From contig CAKRPQ010000099.1 in NCBI GenBank assembly GCA_934385225.1, forward strand, positions 1 to 6,646: a stretch of DNA of 6,646 nt, in the 5' to 3' direction. The position numbers were made by a program, and so were the translations under genes. This DNA is from an uncultured Eubacteriales bacterium. GTDB taxonomy: Bacteria > Bacillota > Clostridia > Oscillospirales > CAG-272. Positions 4,682 to 6,646 of the stretch are shown one piece after another. Under the pieces are notes generated by a model. It ran no database searches. It was not told where the DNA came from and was given only the letters and a program-made list of their open reading frames with translations. Every line of letters starts with the position of its first letter. The stretch's first letter is position 1.

Positions 4682-6079
4682 TCAGAATTCGGCATTTCCC
4701 GTTGTTCTCGGGAAGAGTTCTACGTCACGGATATTGGATATGCCCGTGATGTACATTATGAGACGTTCAAAGCCGAGACCGAAGCCTGCGTGCTTTGTGC
4801 CGCCGTATTTACGGAGTTCGAGATACCACCAGTAATCTTTTTCGTCAAGTCCGAACGTTTTGAGAGCTTCTTTAAGCATATCGAGTCTTTCTTCACGCTG
4901 CGAACCTCCGATAAGCTCTCCGACACCGGGAACGAGCATATCCATTGCTGCGACAGTTTTGCCGTCGTCGTTGCGACGCATATAGAAAGCCTTGATTTCC
5001 TTCGGATAATCGGTAACGAAAACGGGCTTTTTGAAAATTTGTTCGGTAAGGAATCTTTCGTGTTCCGTTTGGAGGTCGATGCCCCACGAAACAGGGTATT
5101 CGAATTTGTGACCGCTGTTTATAAGAAGGTCTATTGCCTCGGTGTAAGTAACTCTTCCGAAGTCGCTGTTTACGAGGCTTGTAAGTCTTTCGAGAACCGT
5201 TTTGTCGATTCTCTGATTGAAGAATTCAAGTTCTCTCGGGCATTGTTCCATTACATATTTAAGAACGTATTTAATCATGCTTTCGGCGAGTTCCATATCG
5301 TCGCTAAGGTCGGCAAAGGCAATTTCGGGTTCGACCATCCAGAACTCTGCCGCATGTCGCTGCGTGTTCGAAACTTCTGCGCGGAATGTCGGACCAAAAG
5401 TGTAAATTCCGCCGTATGCGAGAGCCATGCACTCGGCATTGAGCTGTCCCGAAACCGTAAGACTTGCCTTTTTGCCGAAGAAATCCTTTGAGAAGTCTAC
5501 GTCGCCGTTTTCGGTGAGTGGGGGATTTTTGGGATCAAGGGTTGTAACTCTGAACATTTCGCCCGCACCCTCGCAGTCAGAGCCTGTGATAAGAGGCGTT
5601 TGTGCATAAACAAAGCCTTTTTCTTCCTGGAAGAACTTGTGAATTGCATATGCGGCGACCGAACGCACGCGGAAAACGGCGTAAAATGTGTTTGCTCTCG
5701 GACGCAGATGCGCAATCGAACGCAGATATTCGGGCGTGTGACGCTTGTTCTGAATGGGGTAGTCGGGGGTGGAAGTACCCTCGATCTCAACGGCTGATGC
5801 GTGAAGCTCAAACGGCTGGGGTGCATCGGGAGTAATAACTATCGTGCCTTTTACTATGAGGGATGCACCGATATTCTGTGACGCTATTTCTTTGTAATTA
5901 TCTATTTTGGAACTCTCGATAACGACCTGCAAGTTGGTAAAATAGCTGCCGTCGTTGAGCATGATGAATCCGAAGGCGTTGCTGGTTCTTATATTTCTTG
6001 CCCAGCCCGCTACGGTGATTTCTTTGCCTTCAAATTTTTCTGGGGAGGTAAAAATGCTATTTAGAATTACTCTTTTCAT
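4682..6079 (-). CDS. asnS: asparagine--tRNA ligase
   Basis: This 465-residue class IIb aminoacyl-tRNA synthetase attaches asparagine to tRNA-Asn in the cytoplasm. The N-terminal OB fold that reads the anticodon is visible at about 21-45 (ITVAGWARNIRTSNAFGFI). Motif 1 falls in 136-164. Motif 2 is FGPTFRAE at 228-235 followed by RHAAEFWMVEPE at 241-252. Motif 3 is GFGLGFERL at 432-440, and the protein ends RTTGNAEF, close to the usual AsnRS terminus. YPKEIKAFYMR and GELIGGSQREERL mark it as AsnRS and not AspRS. The frame is open 47 codons upstream to 6220, but that stretch spans the promoter and has no family similarity; ATG 6079 matches the family start. The ribosome binding site AAGGAG is 13 bases away, rather far. 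Genomes with asnS need not make Asn-tRNA by the transamidation route, though some have both. Confidence 0.96.
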   Translation of the reverse strand: MKRVILNSIFTSPEKFEGKEITVAGWARNIRTSNAFGFIMLNDGSYFTNLQVVIESSKIDNYKEIASQNIGASLIVKGTIVITPDAPQPFELHASAVEIEGTSTPDYPIQNKRHTPEYLRSIAHLRPRANTFYAVFRVRSVAAYAIHKFFQEEKGFVYAQTPLITGSDCEGAGEMFRVTTLDPKNPPLTENGDVDFSKDFFGKKASLTVSGQLNAECMALAYGGIYTFGPTFRAEVSNTQRHAAEFWMVEPEIAFADLSDDMELAESMIKYVLKYVMEQCPRELEFFNQRIDKTVLERLTSLVNSDFGRVTYTEAIDLLINSGHKFEYPVSWGIDLQTEHERFLTEQIFKKPVFVTDYPKEIKAFYMRRNDDGKTVAAMDMLVPGVGELIGGSQREERLDMLKEALKTFGLDEKDYWWYLELRKYGGTKHAGFGLGFERLIMYITGISNIRDVELFPRTTGNAEF

Positions 6080-6092
6080 TTTTGTTTTCTGT

Positions 6093-6098
6093 CTCCTT
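6093..6098 (-). promoter_or_regulatory. asnS ribosome binding site, long spacing
   Basis: AAGGAG on the minus strand (6098-6093) is the only good match before the asnS ATG at 6079. The 13-base A-rich spacer is longer than the usual 6-10 bases, which may lower initiation. No alternative ATG, GTG or TTG at better spacing agrees with the family start. Confidence 0.6.
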
Positions 6099-6115
6099 GT
6101 AAGAAGTTTTGTTTT

Positions 6116-6132
6116 TTTTGCAAAAAGCAAAA
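6116..6132 (-). other. small hairpin in the asnS leader
   Basis: TTTTGC (6116-6121) and GCAAAA (6127-6132) form a 6-bp stem with a 5-base loop in the roughly 90-base leader between the asnS start site and ribosome binding site. On the minus strand it is followed by an A-run, so it is not a terminator. No T-box landmark (AGGGTGGNACCGCG, specifier loop) is present in 6080-6170. Confidence 0.35.
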
Positions 6133-6175
6133 TTAAATTCTGCAATTTATATGTCGAATCAAAGAAAACGAGAAT

Positions 6176-6204
6176 ATTATATCCTTTGCCCGCAGATAAA
6201 GCAA
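6176..6204 (-). promoter_or_regulatory. asnS promoter
   Basis: On the minus strand TTGCTT (6204-6199), a 17-base spacer and a perfect TATAAT (6181-6176) make a good sigma-A promoter. The expected start is near 6169, giving a leader of about 90 bases before the asnS ATG. It should drive asnS and the aminotransferase together. Confidence 0.75.
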
Positions 6205-6214
6205 TACATAAGAA

Positions 6215-6245
6215 AAACAATTAACTTATCCTGCGATTATTGTTT
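6215..6245 (-). terminator. weak terminator candidate after the helicase gene
   Basis: AAACAAT (minus strand 6245-6239) pairs with ATTGTTT (6221-6215) around a 17-base loop, and the descending arm runs into five T's. The stem is 7 bp with a single G-C pair and overlaps the helicase stop codon, so it would be a poor terminator; some read-through into asnS is likely if it is used at all. Confidence 0.3.
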
Positions 6246-6646
6246 ACATATTATTCTCATTTTTCCAGAATCTTTTGATTGTATTTGCAAGTTCGGACGG
6301 AGAACTTGCAAATTTTATATCCTGCCAGTGTTCGGGAAATAAAGTTCTGTATTCGGGAAGCGCGTATCTGTCGTCGATCAGCACCGCAATGCCGCGATCC
6401 GTCTCGCATCTTATGACGCGACCGCACGCCTGCAAAACCTTGTTCATTCCGGGGTAAGTGTATGCATATGCGTACCCGTATCCCGGTTCGTATTTGAGGT
6501 CGTAAAAGTCCCTTATGATGTTGAGTTCCGACGAAAGCTGCGGAAGTCCGACGCCTATAATAATGCTTCCTATAAGCCTGCTTCCGGGGAGATCCACACC
6601 CTCGGAAAAACTTCCGCCGAGTACGCAAAATCCGACTCTCATAATG
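6244..6646 (-). CDS. DinG/XPD-like ATP-dependent DNA helicase, C-terminal part
   Basis: The frame is open to the window edge and continues beyond it, so the gene's 5' part is missing here; an internal ATG at 6642 is not the start. The visible 134 codons match the second RecA-like domain of superfamily 2 helicases of the DinG/Rad3/XPD type (Helicase_C_2). GGSFSEGVDLPG carries the motif V region, and QACGRVIRCETDRG is motif VI with the QxxGRxIR arginine finger. LIDDRY and YRTLFPEHW follow as in clostridial members of this family. Such proteins unwind DNA in repair or at stalled forks, usually with an iron-sulfur cluster in the N-terminal half, which cannot be seen here. The stop is 165 bp before the asnS ATG, and a separate promoter lies between, so it is probably an independent transcript. 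Confidence 0.87.
   Translation of the reverse strand, partial: IMRVGFCVLGGSFSEGVDLPGSRLIGSIIIGVGLPQLSSELNIIRDFYDLKYEPGYGYAYAYTYPGMNKVLQACGRVIRCETDRGIAVLIDDRYALPEYRTLFPEHWQDIKFASSPSELANTIKRFWKNENNM

Noticed and set aside
4790..5491. Plus-strand 233-codon frame
   Set aside because: It lies wholly antisense to the well-supported asnS catalytic domain and shows no recognisable motif or ribosome binding site.
6080..6220. 47-codon upstream extension of asnS
   Set aside because: It crosses the TATAAT promoter and the leader hairpin, has no family similarity, and the ATG at 6079 matches AsnRS starts.

Overview
The window reads as ordinary chromosome of a low-to-moderate GC Gram-positive anaerobe, most likely a Clostridia-class gut Bacillota (Ruminococcaceae/Oscillospiraceae-like). 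The signs are consensus sigma-A promoters, AGGAG-type ribosome binding sites, a BspA-type leucine-rich-repeat surface protein, a MocR-type aspartate aminotransferase beside asnS, and a tRNA-Ser starting GGAGAGGTATCGAAGTGG. This taxonomic placement is inference. Every supported gene lies on the minus strand, so transcription runs right to left.

Layout from right to left: (a) 6244-6646, the C-terminal end of a DinG/XPD-like DNA helicase cut by the window edge. (b) A promoter at 6176-6204 followed by asnS (4682-6079) and, 26 bp further on, a class I/II PLP aminotransferase (3372-4655). (c) A 98-bp gap with a large terminator-like inverted repeat (3288-3364), then a TIGR01212-family radical SAM protein (2308-3273). 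(d) A fully consensus promoter (TTGACA-17-TATAAT, 2264-2292) driving three genes: a putative lipoprotein with a Thr/Pro/Glu stalk and BspA-like repeats, a GNAT acetyltransferase broken by one frameshift, and a cytidine/blasticidin-S-type deaminase whose ATG overlaps the acetyltransferase stop (TAATG). (e) 1-353, a small stable-RNA locus: a strong extended -10 promoter, a 13-bp hairpin at the predicted transcript start, an orphan 5' half of tRNA-Ser, about 150 nt of hairpin-rich spacer, and an apparently intact tRNA-Ser(CGA) that runs off the left edge.

The asnS/aminotransferase pair fits aspartate/asparagine supply and charging, but that functional link is inference. The lipoprotein operon combines one exported protein with two small cytoplasmic enzymes and has no obvious common pathway.

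I found no CRISPR array, transposase, integrase, toxin-antitoxin pair or phage gene, and nothing that clearly forms a new defence or biosynthetic system. The most unusual part is the tRNA-Ser locus: a 42-nt exact repeat of the tRNA 5' half that stops at the anticodon stem, under its own strong promoter. The next most unusual is the frameshifted acetyltransferase, whose restored frame ends exactly on the deaminase start.
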